From contig NZ_CP024902.1 in the NCBI RefSeq assembly GCF_003330765.1, positions 2,790,001 through 2,854,000 on the forward strand: a stretch of 64,000 bases of DNA. Direction: 5' to 3'. How positions within the stretch are numbered: the first letter of the stretch is position 1; each line of letters begins with the position of its first letter. The notes under the pieces were generated by a model. It made no database searches. It had not been told where the DNA came from and saw only the letters and a program-made list of their open reading frames with translations. This document shows, in pieces, positions 29,792-37,799 of this stretch. The translations under genes and the position numbers were made by a program. The DNA is from Burkholderia pyrrocinia. Its GTDB lineage: Bacteria > Pseudomonadota > Gammaproteobacteria > Burkholderiales > Burkholderiaceae.

Positions 29792-30451
29792 TCAGGACGC
29801 CTTGGCGGCCTTCTCCGCCTTCGGCGCGCGGTGCTCGGCCCATTCGACGATCGGCCGCCACTGTTCGAGATCCTTGTCGACGCGGCTCTTCGCGACGTCC
29901 CACAGCGTGAGGCCGTGCGCGGCGATCTGCACGTAGTTCTGCGTGTCGCGCACGTAGCCGAGCACCGGCAGGCCAAGCCCTTCGACGAACCGGTGCAACT
30001 GGTCGGACGAGCGCGTGCGCGCGTCGACCCGCATCCCGACGATCCCGACCTCGACGCTGCCCTTGCGCACGGCCTTCTCGCCGGCGAGGCGCTCCAGAAA
30101 CTGCTGGGTCGCGAGAATATCGAACATCGACGGCTGCAGCGGCACGATCACCTTGTCGGCCAGTTGCAGCGCGACGTTGAGCCGGTTGCCGTGCAGGCCG
30201 GCCGGCGTATCGATCACCGCATATTCGAGGCCGCGCGGCGGCTTCGTCGGCGCGTCCGGATCGAGATCCCATGCCTCGATCGCCGGCAAGCCGGCCGGCC
30301 GCAGGTCGAGCCACGCATGCGCGGACTGCTGCCGGTCCAGGTCGGCGAGCGCGACCCACGCGCCCTGCGCCGCGAAATAGCCGGCAAGATTGGTGGACAG
30401 CGTGCTCTTCCCCACGCCGCCCTTCGGATTCGCCACCACGATCACCGTCAT
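29792..30451 (-). CDS. Orphan ParA/MinD-type ATPase
   Basis: A 219-aa P-loop ATPase. Deviant Walker A PKGGVGKST (residues about 9-17), ADLDRQQSAHAW and YAVIDTPAG (Walker B region). It has no N-terminal DNA-binding extension, so it belongs with small ParA/ParF-like proteins rather than chromosomal ParA. No ParB-like gene, chemotaxis cluster or other obvious cargo adaptor is adjacent, so the cargo it positions is unknown. ATG 30451 is the only start that keeps the P-loop near the N-terminus. DoxX lies upstream on the same strand, 137 bases away. Confidence 0.85.
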   Translation of the reverse strand: MTVIVVANPKGGVGKSTLSTNLAGYFAAQGAWVALADLDRQQSAHAWLDLRPAGLPAIEAWDLDPDAPTKPPRGLEYAVIDTPAGLHGNRLNVALQLADKVIVPLQPSMFDILATQQFLERLAGEKAVRKGSVEVGIVGMRVDARTRSSDQLHRFVEGLGLPVLGYVRDTQNYVQIAAHGLTLWDVAKSRVDKDLEQWRPIVEWAEHRAPKAEKAAKAS

Positions 30452-30588
30452 GAATTCCCCCGAAAAAGCCACGCGGCGCCCGCCGCATGGCTGGCGCCGC
30501 TCGATTGCGGATACAGGGAGCGATGATATCGGCAAACGGGGTATCACCGGAACGGGTTGCGCCGAACCGCGCGCCGCTTACGCACCCG

Positions 30589-31002
30589 TCACGCATGCTG
30601 AACCGCGGCCTCCCGTGCGCCGATCGCGAACGCGCCACCGCCCAGCAGCGCCTGCACGGCCAGCGTGACGGCCCAGAACGCCGGATATTCCCAGCCGCCG
30701 TTCGGCGACGAGAAGCTCCAGCCGTTCGGCAGATGCGCGGCAGTCGCGCCGAGCATGAACGGCAGCAGCACGAGCGCGGCGACACGCACGCGGAAACCCG
30801 CGAGCAGCGCAAGGCCGCCCGCCAGTTCGACGAACGTCGTCAGGTACGCGAGCCAGCCCGGCAGGCCGATCGACGCAAAGAACTGCGCGGTGCCGGGCAG
30901 CGTGAAGACGAAGACCTTCTGCGCGACGTGCGCGAGGTACAGCACGCCGAGCGCGACGCGCAGCAGCGTCGCGGCGAAATCGTTCAGGCGATTGGGGTTC
31001 AT
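30589..31002 (-). CDS. DoxX family membrane protein
   Basis: A 137-aa integral membrane protein with four predicted helices. It contains the DoxX features RVALGVLYLAHVAQKVF, LTTFVELAGGLALLAGF and VQALLGGGAFAIG. DoxX-type proteins have been linked to quinone or thiosulfate redox chemistry, but most members including this one are uncharacterised. Start ATG 31002 is preceded by GGAATCCGCC. Its promoter region carries two palindromes. Confidence 0.88.
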   Translation of the reverse strand: MNPNRLNDFAATLLRVALGVLYLAHVAQKVFVFTLPGTAQFFASIGLPGWLAYLTTFVELAGGLALLAGFRVRVAALVLLPFMLGATAAHLPNGWSFSSPNGGWEYPAFWAVTLAVQALLGGGAFAIGAREAAVQHA

Positions 31003-31045
31003 GGCGGATTCCTTCGTGAGTGGATGAGAATGGATCGCACTCTAT

Positions 31046-31059
31046 TCGAATCGATTCGA
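31046..31059. promoter_or_regulatory. Perfect 14-bp palindrome upstream of doxX-like gene
   Basis: TCGAATCGATTCGA, 44 bases before the DoxX start codon. A second inverted repeat, CCAAT-8-ATTGG, lies at 31093-31110. Together they look like an operator pair; the binding protein is not identifiable here. Confidence 0.5.
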
Positions 31060-31114
31060 CCGATAAACACGTCAATCCGCTTTAACTGATTCCCAATAGG
31101 AACGAATTGGATCG

Positions 31115-31142
31115 AAAAAAGGGGCACGACCGATCATGCCCC
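31115..31142 (-). terminator. Rho-independent terminator of the 46-aa peptide gene
   Basis: On the minus strand GGGGCA and TGCCCC pair across a 10-base loop, followed by TTTTTT, starting 10 bases after the small gene's stop codon. Confidence 0.85.
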
Positions 31143-31152
31143 GCACCTTACG

Positions 31153-31293
31153 TCAGTAACCGCTTTTGCCTTGTGTGGCGTCGCCGGAACCGGGCTGACT
31201 GCCGCTTGGTCCGTACGAATCGCAGGCGTGCGCAACCGCCGACGCGCCCAGCAGCGCCGCGAGCAGCACGCTCCACCACCATCGAGCCTTCAT
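31153..31293 (-). CDS. 46-aa exported peptide, unknown function
   Basis: ATG 31293 encodes MKARWWWSVLLAALLGASA, a basic start, Trp-rich hydrophobic core and AHA cleavage site. A short mature part of about 23 residues follows, rich in Gly, Ser and Gln with a single Cys at its start (CDSYGPSG). GGAGGAG lies 7 bases upstream, and a good terminator follows, so this is a real transcription unit despite its size. A second in-frame ATG at 31317 with AGGAGG before it would add 8 residues. The leader contains a hairpin GGCGGA-TG-TCCGCC (31309-31322) beside the ribosome site. It lies 81 bases after cobQ on the same strand. I do not recognise the family. Confidence 0.7.
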   Translation of the reverse strand: MKARWWWSVLLAALLGASAVAHACDSYGPSGSQPGSGDATQGKSGY

Positions 31294-31374
31294 CGTCGCA
31301 CTCCTCCAGGCGGACATCCGCCCTCCTGTGTTGTACGCGATCCGGCGGAAAAAGCGAGGGCGCCCGGCGTCGCG

Positions 31375-32877
31375 TCAACGAAACTCGGCGTACAGCGCGC
31401 CGAGGTCGAGATGTTCGGCGAACGTGTCGGCAAGCCGCTCGAGCGATGCCTCGCGCAGCGCCGGATAGTCGATGCGTTCCGCGCCATCGAGTCCGGCCCA
31501 TGCGAGCAGCGCCGCGCACGCGTCGGGCGAGTCGAACAGCCCGTGCACGTAGGTCGCGAGGATCTGGCCGTCGGCGGACACCGCGCCGTCCGGGTGCGCG
31601 CCGTCTTGCTCAGCGTCGGCTGCCAGCGCCAGCGCGGGCGCCGCGAGCGCGGGCCCGCGCGTGTCGCCCATGTGGATCTCGTAGCCGCGTACAGCGGCGT
31701 CGCCCGGCAGCGCGAGATGCCCCGTCACGTTCTTCAGTGTCTTGTCGGGCTGCAGCGTCGTGTCGAAATCGAGCAGCGCGAGCCCCGGCACGCTGCCGGG
31801 CGCGCCTTCGAGGCCGAGCGGATCGTCCAGCGTGCGGCCGAGCATCTGCATCCCGCCGCAGATGCCGATCACTTTGCCGCCATAGCGCAAGTGGCGACGG
31901 ATCACCTCGTCCCAGCCCGCGTCGCGCAGCCAGGCGAGATCGCGCTGCACGCTCTTCGAACCGGGCAGGATCAGCAGGTCGGCGTCCGGCACGGGGCCGC
32001 TCTTCCAGTAGGTGAATTCGACCTGCGGATGCGCGCGCAGCGGATCGAAATCGGTGTGGTTGCTGATGCGCGGCAGCGCCGGCACGACGACGCGCAGCAC
32101 GCCGGCGTCGCCGCGTGCCGCCGCGCTGCGCGCCTGCGCGGGCAGCATGTCCTCGGCATCGAGCAGCAGACCGTGCAGGTAGGGCAGCACGCCGAACACG
32201 GGCTTGCCCGTCTGCGCGCGCAGCCAGTCGAGCCCCGGTTCGAGCAGCTTGAAGTCGCCGCGAAAGCGGTTGATCACGAAGCCGCGCACGCGTGCGCGCT
32301 CGCTGTCCGACAGGCACGCGAGCGTGCCGACCAGGTGCGCGAACACGCCGCCGCGGTCGATGTCGGCGACCAGCACGACCGGGCAGTCGACGTGTTCGGC
32401 AAAACCCATGTTCGCGATGTCGCCGTCGCGCAGGTTGATCTCGGCCGGGCTGCCGGCGCCCTCGACGATCACTGTGTCGTAAGCGGCGCGCAGGCGCGCG
32501 TACGACTCGAGCACCGCGTCGAACGCGACCGGCTTGTAGTCGTGATACGCCCGCGCGTTGAGGTTCATGCGCGCCTTGCCATGAATGATCACCTGCGCGC
32601 CGCGGTCGCTCGTCGGCTTCAGCAGCACTGGGTTGAAATCCGTATGCGGCGCGACGCCGGCGGCCAGTGCCTGCAGCGCCTGCGCGCGGCCGATCTCGCC
32701 GCCGTCGGCCGTCACCGCGCTGTTGAGCGCCATGTTCTGCGGCTTGAACGGCGCAACGCGCGCGCCGGCACGGCGCGCCAGGCGGCACAGGCCCGCGACG
32801 AGCGTGCTCTTGCCCGCGTCGGACGTCGTGCCCTGGATCATCAGCGTGCCGCGCGGATGCGGCTCGGGTGCATTCAT
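31375..32877 (-). CDS. cobQ: Cobyric acid synthase
   Basis: Glutamine- and ATP-dependent amidation of adenosylcobyrinic acid a,c-diamide at four carboxylates, giving adenosylcobyric acid. 500 aa. The N-terminal dethiobiotin-synthetase-like ATPase domain has [12 protein letters not shown] at its start. The C-terminal glutamine amidotransferase domain has the nucleophile Cys340 in [10 protein letters not shown] and the catalytic His in [13 protein letters not shown] 32877 places the P-loop at the N-terminus as in the family; an ATG at 32910 is also in frame. Divergent from cobU by 74 bases. Confidence 0.96.
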   Translation of the reverse strand: MNAPEPHPRGTLMIQGTTSDAGKSTLVAGLCRLARRAGARVAPFKPQNMALNSAVTADGGEIGRAQALQALAAGVAPHTDFNPVLLKPTSDRGAQVIIHGKARMNLNARAYHDYKPVAFDAVLESYARLRAAYDTVIVEGAGSPAEINLRDGDIANMGFAEHVDCPVVLVADIDRGGVFAHLVGTLACLSDSERARVRGFVINRFRGDFKLLEPGLDWLRAQTGKPVFGVLPYLHGLLLDAEDMLPAQARSAAARGDAGVLRVVVPALPRISNHTDFDPLRAHPQVEFTYWKSGPVPDADLLILPGSKSVQRDLAWLRDAGWDEVIRRHLRYGGKVIGICGGMQMLGRTLDDPLGLEGAPGSVPGLALLDFDTTLQPDKTLKNVTGHLALPGDAAVRGYEIHMGDTRGPALAAPALALAADAEQDGAHPDGAVSADGQILATYVHGLFDSPDACAALLAWAGLDGAERIDYPALREASLERLADTFAEHLDLGALYAEFR

Positions 32878-32939
32878 CGTGTAAAGGTCGTCGCGAAGCA
32901 AAGGCCGCATTATCGCCCGCGCCGGGATGCCCGCGCCGT

Positions 32940-32945
32940 TACAAT
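32940..32945 (+). promoter_or_regulatory. -10-like TACAAT immediately before cobU
   Basis: TACAAT ends 6 bases before the cobU ATG. If it is used, transcription would begin at or next to the start codon, giving a leaderless message. No good -35 is visible. Confidence 0.35.
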
Positions 32946-32951
32946 CACGCG

Positions 32952-33506
32952 ATGATTCCGCACGACCTCACCTTCGTCCTCGGCGGCGCACGCTCGGGCA
33001 AGAGCGCGCATGCCGAGCGGCTCGCGGCCGACAGTGGCCGCCCCGTCACCTACATCGCGACCGCGATCGCCGCCGACGCCGAATTCGCGCAGCGCATCGC
33101 GCATCATCGCGCGCGCCGGCCGGCCGACTGGGGTTTCGCCGACGCGCCCGTCGACCTCGCCGGCACGCTCGCGCGGCTCGACGATCCGCGCGCGTGCCTG
33201 CTCGTCGACTGCCTGACGCTGTGGCTCACGAACCTGCTGTGCCCGGCCGACGGCGAACCGCTCGACGATGCGCAGTACGCGGCGCAGGTCGACCGGCTCG
33301 AGCACGCATTGCGCGGCGCACGTGCGAAGGTGATCGTCGTCAGCAACGAGATCGGGCTCGGCGTCGTGCCGCTCGGGTCGGTCACGCGCCGCTACGTCGA
33401 CGAACTCGGGCGCCTGAACCAGCGCGTCGCCGCGCTCGCGACGCGCGTGACGCTGCTCGTCGCCGGGCTGCCGCTCGACCTCAAGACGGGAGCGCCGTCA
33501 TGCTGA
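32952..33506 (+). CDS. cobU: Adenosylcobinamide kinase / adenosylcobinamide-phosphate guanylyltransferase
   Basis: Phosphorylates adenosylcobinamide and then transfers GMP, activating it for attachment of the lower ligand by CobS. 184 aa. The P-loop GGARSGKS is at 11-18, followed by [44 protein letters not shown] and [13 protein letters not shown], all CobU signatures. No ribosome site is apparent and a -10-like box abuts the ATG. Its end overlaps cbiB. Confidence 0.96.
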   Translation: MIPHDLTFVLGGARSGKSAHAERLAADSGRPVTYIATAIAADAEFAQRIAHHRARRPADWGFADAPVDLAGTLARLDDPRACLLVDCLTLWLTNLLCPADGEPLDDAQYAAQVDRLEHALRGARAKVIVVSNEIGLGVVPLGSVTRRYVDELGRLNQRVAALATRVTLLVAGLPLDLKTGAPSC

Positions 33507-34444
33507 TGCTGTCGCTGCCCGTCGTCGCGATGCTCGCGGTCGCGGCCGTGCTCGTCGACCGCACGATCGGCGAGCCCGCCGGCTGGCATCCGCTCGTCGC
33601 GTTCGGCCGGCTCGCCGCGCGCATCGAAGGCGCACTGAACACGGGCCGGCGCGGCCGCGTGGTCGGGGTCGCCGCGTGGGCCGCGGCGGTCGTGCCGCCG
33701 GTGGCCGTCGCGGCATGGCTCGCGGCCGTGCTGCCGTGGCCGCTCGCGGCCGCGCTGCACGTCGCGCTGCTGTGGTTCGCGCTCGGCGCGAAGAGCCTCG
33801 CCGACCATGTCGCGCCGATCGCCGCGGCGCTCCTGCAACGCGATCTCGATGCGGCCCGCACGCTGACCGCGCGCATCGTGTCGCGCGACACGAGCAACGC
33901 GGACGAAGGGGCGCTGTCGCGCGCGGCCGTCGAATCGGCGCTCGAGAACGGCAATGACGCGATCTTCGGCGCACTCTTCTGGTTCGTCGTCGCGGGCGGC
34001 CTCGGCGCGCTGCTGTTCCGGCTCGCGAACACGCTCGACGCGATGTGGGGCTACCGCACGCCGCGCTTCCTGACCTTCGGCTGGGCCGCCGCGCGCCTCG
34101 ACGACGCGCTGAACTGGATACCCGCGCGCCTCACTGCCGCGAGTTATGCGCTGCTCGGCGACACGGCCGCCGCATGGCGCTGCTGGCGCACGCAGGCGCG
34201 CCATTGGGACAGCCCGAACGCGGGCCCCGTGATGGCCGCGGGGGCCGGCAGCCTGAACGTGCAGCTCGGCGGCCCGGCCGTCTATCACGGCGAGATCGAG
34301 GATCGCCCGGCGCTCGGCACCGGCGCAACGGCGACCGCCTTCCACATCGTCGCCGCGCTGTCGCTCGTCACGCGCACGCTTGCCCTGTGGCTCGCGCTGC
34401 TGGTCGCGAGCGGCGCACTCGTCATGGCCACCCATCATGTCTGA
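33500..34444 (+). CDS. cbiB: Adenosylcobinamide-phosphate synthase (CbiB/CobD type)
   Basis: A membrane protein that attaches aminopropanol (phosphate) to cobyric acid. 314 aa with about four to five hydrophobic segments. Motifs: LVDRTIGEPAGWHPLVAFGRL, RIVSRDTSNADEGALSRAAVES, SALENGNDAIFGALFW, and LANTLDAMWGYR. The ATG at 33500 lies inside the end of cobU (7-base overlap); a second ATG at 33506 is equally usable. Overlaps the next gene by 8 bases. Confidence 0.95.
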   Translation: MLMLSLPVVAMLAVAAVLVDRTIGEPAGWHPLVAFGRLAARIEGALNTGRRGRVVGVAAWAAAVVPPVAVAAWLAAVLPWPLAAALHVALLWFALGAKSLADHVAPIAAALLQRDLDAARTLTARIVSRDTSNADEGALSRAAVESALENGNDAIFGALFWFVVAGGLGALLFRLANTLDAMWGYRTPRFLTFGWAAARLDDALNWIPARLTAASYALLGDTAAAWRCWRTQARHWDSPNAGPVMAAGAGSLNVQLGGPAVYHGEIEDRPALGTGATATAFHIVAALSLVTRTLALWLALLVASGALVMATHHV

Positions 34445-35456
34445 CCTACACATTGCGCACGGCGGCAACCTGCATGAAGCCGCACGCCGCCACGGCATTC
34501 CGTACGACGCGTGGCTCGACCTGTCGACCGGTATCAATCCGGTCGGCTATCCGGTGCCGCCCGTCCCGGCCGACGCGTGGCGCCGGCTGCCCGACGACGG
34601 CGACGGCCTCGCGGCCTGCGCCGCGCGGCACTACCACGCGCCCGATCCCGCGCACGTGCTGCCGGTCGCCGGCAGCCAGGCCGCGATCCGTGCATTGCCC
34701 GCGCTGCTGCCGACCGGCGACGCCGGCGTCGCGGCACTCGCCTACGGCGAATACGCGCCCGCCTTCGCGCGTCACGGCCATCGCGTCGTCCTGCTCGACA
34801 TCGGCACCGATGCGCTGCCTGCGACGCTGCGTCACGTCATCGTCGGGAATCCGAACAATCCGACCGCCGAATGCGTGCCGGCCGAGCGTCTGCTCGGCTG
34901 GCATGCTCAGCTTGCGGCACGCGGCGGCACGCTGATCGTCGACGAGGCATTCGCCGATACAGGCGCGACGCAATCGCTCGCGCCGCAGGTCGATCGCCCG
35001 GGGCTCGTCGTGCTGCGCTCGGTCGGAAAGTTCTTCGGTCTCGCCGGCATCCGCGCGGGCTTCGTGCTCGCGTGCCCCGACCGCATCGTCGCGCTGCGCG
35101 ACGTGCTCGGCGCATGGACGGTCGGCGGCCCTGCACGCCACGCGGTCGCCGCGGCGTTCGCCGATCGCGCATGGCAGGCGGCCGCACGCGAACGGCTCGC
35201 GGCCGACGGCGAGCGACTGGCCGCGCTGCTGCGCGCGCACGGCTTCGCGGTTCGCGCGACGCCGCTCTTCTGCTGGACCGACGACCCGCGCGCCGCGGCG
35301 CTGCATGCGGCACTCGCGACACGCGGGATCTGGACGCGATACTTCGCCACACCGTCGAGCGTACGCGTCGGCCTGCCGGGCAGCGAAGCCGAATGGCAGC
35401 GCCTGGGCGACGCGCTCGCGCACTGCGTGCCGATGCTGCAACCGGAATCCGCGTGA
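34437..35456 (+). CDS. cobC: Threonine-phosphate decarboxylase for aminopropanol (Salmonella CobD type)
   Basis: A PLP enzyme of the class I/II aminotransferase fold that decarboxylates L-threonine-3-phosphate to aminopropanol phosphate, the linker used by CbiB. 339 aa. HGGNLHEAARRHGI near the start, DLSTGINPVGYP, NPNNPTAE, IVDEAFADTG and the cofactor lysine Lys198 in SVGKFFGLAGIRAGF. Names clash between systems: this is cobC in the Pseudomonas scheme and cobD in Salmonella. It is not the phosphatase at 36454. Confidence 0.93.
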   Translation: MSDLHIAHGGNLHEAARRHGIPYDAWLDLSTGINPVGYPVPPVPADAWRRLPDDGDGLAACAARHYHAPDPAHVLPVAGSQAAIRALPALLPTGDAGVAALAYGEYAPAFARHGHRVVLLDIGTDALPATLRHVIVGNPNNPTAECVPAERLLGWHAQLAARGGTLIVDEAFADTGATQSLAPQVDRPGLVVLRSVGKFFGLAGIRAGFVLACPDRIVALRDVLGAWTVGGPARHAVAAAFADRAWQAAARERLAADGERLAALLRAHGFAVRATPLFCWTDDPRAAALHAALATRGIWTRYFATPSSVRVGLPGSEAEWQRLGDALAHCVPMLQPESA

Positions 35457-36370
35457 ACCCGCGCATGTTCCGCCGGCTGGCGCCGGCCGCGACGCTGGCT
35501 GCGCTCGCTCACGCGCCGCTCGTCCACGCCGATGTCGCGACGCGCGACGACGCCGGCAATACCGTCACGCTGCCCGCGCCCGCACAGCGCGTGATCAGCC
35601 TCGCGCCGCACGCGACCGAGCTGGTCTACGCGGCCGGCGGCAGCGCAAAGCTCGTCGGCACCGTCACGTACAGCGACTATCCGCCCGCCGCGCAAGCGGT
35701 GCCGCGCGTCGGCGACAACAAGGCGCTCGACCTCGAGCGGATCGCCGCGCTGAAGCCCGACCTGATCGTCGTCTGGCGGCACGGCAACGCCGAGCGGCAG
35801 ACCGACGCACTGCGCGCGCTGCACATCCCGTTGTTCTTCAGTGAACCGAAGCATCTCGACGACGTGCCGTCGTCGCTGCGCCGGCTCGGCACGCTGCTCG
35901 GCACGCAGCCGGCAGCCGACGCGGCCGCGGCCGCCTTTACGCGCGACATCGCCGCGCTGCGCGCACGCTACGCCTCGCGCGCGCCCGTCACGATGTTCTT
36001 CCAGGTCTGGGACCGGCCGCTGACGACGCTCAACGGCGCGCACCTGATCAACGACGTGATCGCGCTGTGCGGCGGCCGCAACGTGTTCGCGTCGCTCAAG
36101 CCGCTCGCGCCGACCGTCACCGACGAGGCCGTGCTCGCGGCGAATCCGGAAGCGATCGTGACGACGAGCGCCGGTGCGACGCGCTCGGACGAACCGCTGC
36201 CGAGCCTTGCGCGCTGGCGAGCATGGCCCGCGCTGACGGCCGTGGCGCGCAACAACCTGTTCGCGATCGACGGCGATCTGCTGACGCGGCCGTCGCCGCG
36301 GATCGCGCAGGGCGCGGCCGCGCTGTGCGAGGATCTCGATGCCGCCCGTGCGCGGCGGCCGGCGCGCTGA
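35453..36370 (+). CDS. btuF: Cobalamin ABC transporter periplasmic binding protein
   Basis: Binds cobalamin or cobinamide in the periplasm and delivers it to BtuCD. 305 aa, signal peptide to about residue 25 (cleavage near VHA). The PF01497 fold shows RVISLAPHATELVYAAGG, VGTVTYSDYPPAAQ, ALKPDLIVVWRHGN and FSEPKHLDDVPSSL. GTG 35453 overlaps the previous stop (GTGA); ATG 35465, four codons in, is the alternative. The permease and ATPase are about 2.5 kb away on the opposite strand. Confidence 0.93.
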   Translation: MNPRMFRRLAPAATLAALAHAPLVHADVATRDDAGNTVTLPAPAQRVISLAPHATELVYAAGGSAKLVGTVTYSDYPPAAQAVPRVGDNKALDLERIAALKPDLIVVWRHGNAERQTDALRALHIPLFFSEPKHLDDVPSSLRRLGTLLGTQPAADAAAAAFTRDIAALRARYASRAPVTMFFQVWDRPLTTLNGAHLINDVIALCGGRNVFASLKPLAPTVTDEAVLAANPEAIVTTSAGATRSDEPLPSLARWRAWPALTAVARNNLFAIDGDLLTRPSPRIAQGAAALCEDLDAARARRPAR

Positions 36371-36453
36371 TTCCGGGCAACCATGCGTCGTGTTCCGGTG
36401 CCCTGAACGCGCGAAGCATGTCGCATGCCGTTCACCTGCCGGCCCGCGCGCGC

Positions 36454-37038
36454 CTATTCATCCCAGTGCACGACTTCCCATGCGCGCGCCGCGTCGTCCG
36501 CGCGCAGCCAGACGACACCGCCCGTCGGCACCGGCCGCGACAGCAGCGTATCGAGCGGCACACGCAACACGTGCGAGGCAAACGCGCGGATCACGCCCGC
36601 ATGCGTGACCGCCCATTGCGGCCCATCGCGCTGCGCAACCGCGTCGGCCCGCCGTGCGACGCGCGCGGCGAACCGCGCGACGCTTTCGCCGCCATGGGCG
36701 CACGCATGCATCAGGTCGGCCGCCCACGCATCGAGCGCCGCGCGGTCGATATCGTCCCAGCGCCGCATTTCCCACGCGCCGAAATCCATTTCCTGCCAGT
36801 CCGCGTCGCGTCGCAGCGGCACATCGAATCGCTGCGCGAGCCGTTCGGCGACCGACGCGCAGCGCGTCAGCGGGCTCGTCCAGAGCAGTGCCGGCGGCGG
36901 CGCGCCGAGCGCCGACAGATGCGCGTGCACGGCATGCGCGCCGGCGTCGGCCGGCGCGGCGAGCGGCACGTCGCTGCGTCCGTAGCAGATGCCCGGCTCG
37001 ACGCTGACGGCCGGGTGACGGATCAGGACGACGTCCAT
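36454..37038 (-). CDS. cobC: Histidine phosphatase, probable alpha-ribazole phosphatase
   Basis: A 194-aa phosphoglycerate-mutase-like protein. The catalytic start is DVVLIRHP (Arg7-His8, with Pro where RHG is usual). GICYGRSDVPL, SPLTRCASVAERLA, the acid in WQEMDFGAWEMRRWDDI and the second histidine in VTHAGVIRAF follow. In cobalamin synthesis it removes phosphate from alpha-ribazole-5'-phosphate or adenosylcobalamin-5'-phosphate. It overlaps the end of cobS by 16 bases and is last in the riboswitch-led operon. Convergent with btuF; no clear terminator in the 83-base gap. Confidence 0.88.
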   Translation of the reverse strand: MDVVLIRHPAVSVEPGICYGRSDVPLAAPADAGAHAVHAHLSALGAPPPALLWTSPLTRCASVAERLAQRFDVPLRRDADWQEMDFGAWEMRRWDDIDRAALDAWAADLMHACAHGGESVARFAARVARRADAVAQRDGPQWAVTHAGVIRAFASHVLRVPLDTLLSRPVPTGGVVWLRADDAARAWEVVHWDE

Positions 37039-37799
37039 CCAAGCACCACGAGATAGATCGTCAGTTCGCTCAGTTGCTGCGCAAAACCAAGACAGTCGCC
37101 CGTATAGCCGCCGATCCGCTTCACGAAATAGCGGGCCGCCCACGCGCGCACGAGCACGAGCGCGACGCATGCGGCGACGCCCGCACGCCAGTCGGGCCAG
37201 AAAAGCCACGGCAGCCCGAATACCGCCGCGACGCACGCCGCGCGTGCGCCCATCCGTTGCGCGACCGGCTTTGCCTTGCCTTCGGGCCGCACATAGTCGA
37301 GCGACATCAGCAGGCTCACGGCCGCCGCGCGGCTCGCCGCATGCGCGCCGATCATCGTCCATGCGGCGCGCAGCGGCGGCATGGCTGCGAGCGCCTGCCA
37401 TTTCAGGCCGAGCGCGATCACGAGCGCAACCGCGCCGAACGTGCCGATCCGCGAGTCGTGCATGATGCGCAGCACGTCGTCGCGCATATAGCCGCCGCCG
37501 AACGCATCGCAACTGTCGGCCAGGCCGTCCTCGTGGAAGGCGCCGGTCGCGAGCAGCGTGGCGGCCATCGACAGCCCGACCGCGATCGACGCGGGCAGCA
37601 CGCGCAGCGCGGCGAGATAGACGAGCGCGCCCCACGCACCGACGCATGCGCCGACCAGCGGGAAATAGCGCGCGGCCTGGTCGAGATCGCCGGCCGCGTA
37701 GCCGATCGCACGCGGCACGGGCACGCGCGTGAAATAGCCGAGCGCGACGAAGAAGTAGCGCAATTCGGCACGCACGCCGCGCGCGCGATCAGGCGTCAC
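37023..37799 (-). CDS. cobS: Adenosylcobinamide-GDP ribazoletransferase
   Basis: A polytopic inner-membrane enzyme that joins adenosylcobinamide-GDP to alpha-ribazole(-phosphate), the last assembly step. 258 aa with about six hydrophobic helices. Signature motifs: GYFTRVPVP near the start and FHEDGLADSCDAFGGG. Also present are RDDVLRIMHDSRIGTFGA and the C-terminal RIGGYTGDCLGFAQQLSE. The best start is GTG 37799, overlapping the cobT end by 11 bases; no ATG lies before the first motif. Confidence 0.93.
   Translation of the reverse strand: MTPDRARGVRAELRYFFVALGYFTRVPVPRAIGYAAGDLDQAARYFPLVGACVGAWGALVYLAALRVLPASIAVGLSMAATLLATGAFHEDGLADSCDAFGGGYMRDDVLRIMHDSRIGTFGAVALVIALGLKWQALAAMPPLRAAWTMIGAHAASRAAAVSLLMSLDYVRPEGKAKPVAQRMGARAACVAAVFGLPWLFWPDWRAGVAACVALVLVRAWAARYFVKRIGGYTGDCLGFAQQLSELTIYLVVLGWTSS

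Noticed and set aside
31148..31519. A 123-codon minus-strand frame overlapping the end of cobQ and the 46-aa peptide
   Set aside because: It is out of frame with both, Arg-rich, and has no family support. The 46-aa frame has its own signal peptide, ribosome site and terminator.
32878..32951. A second cobalamin riboswitch between cobQ and cobU
   Set aside because: The gap is 74 bases, too short for the aptamer, and lacks the B12 box and GCCACTG.
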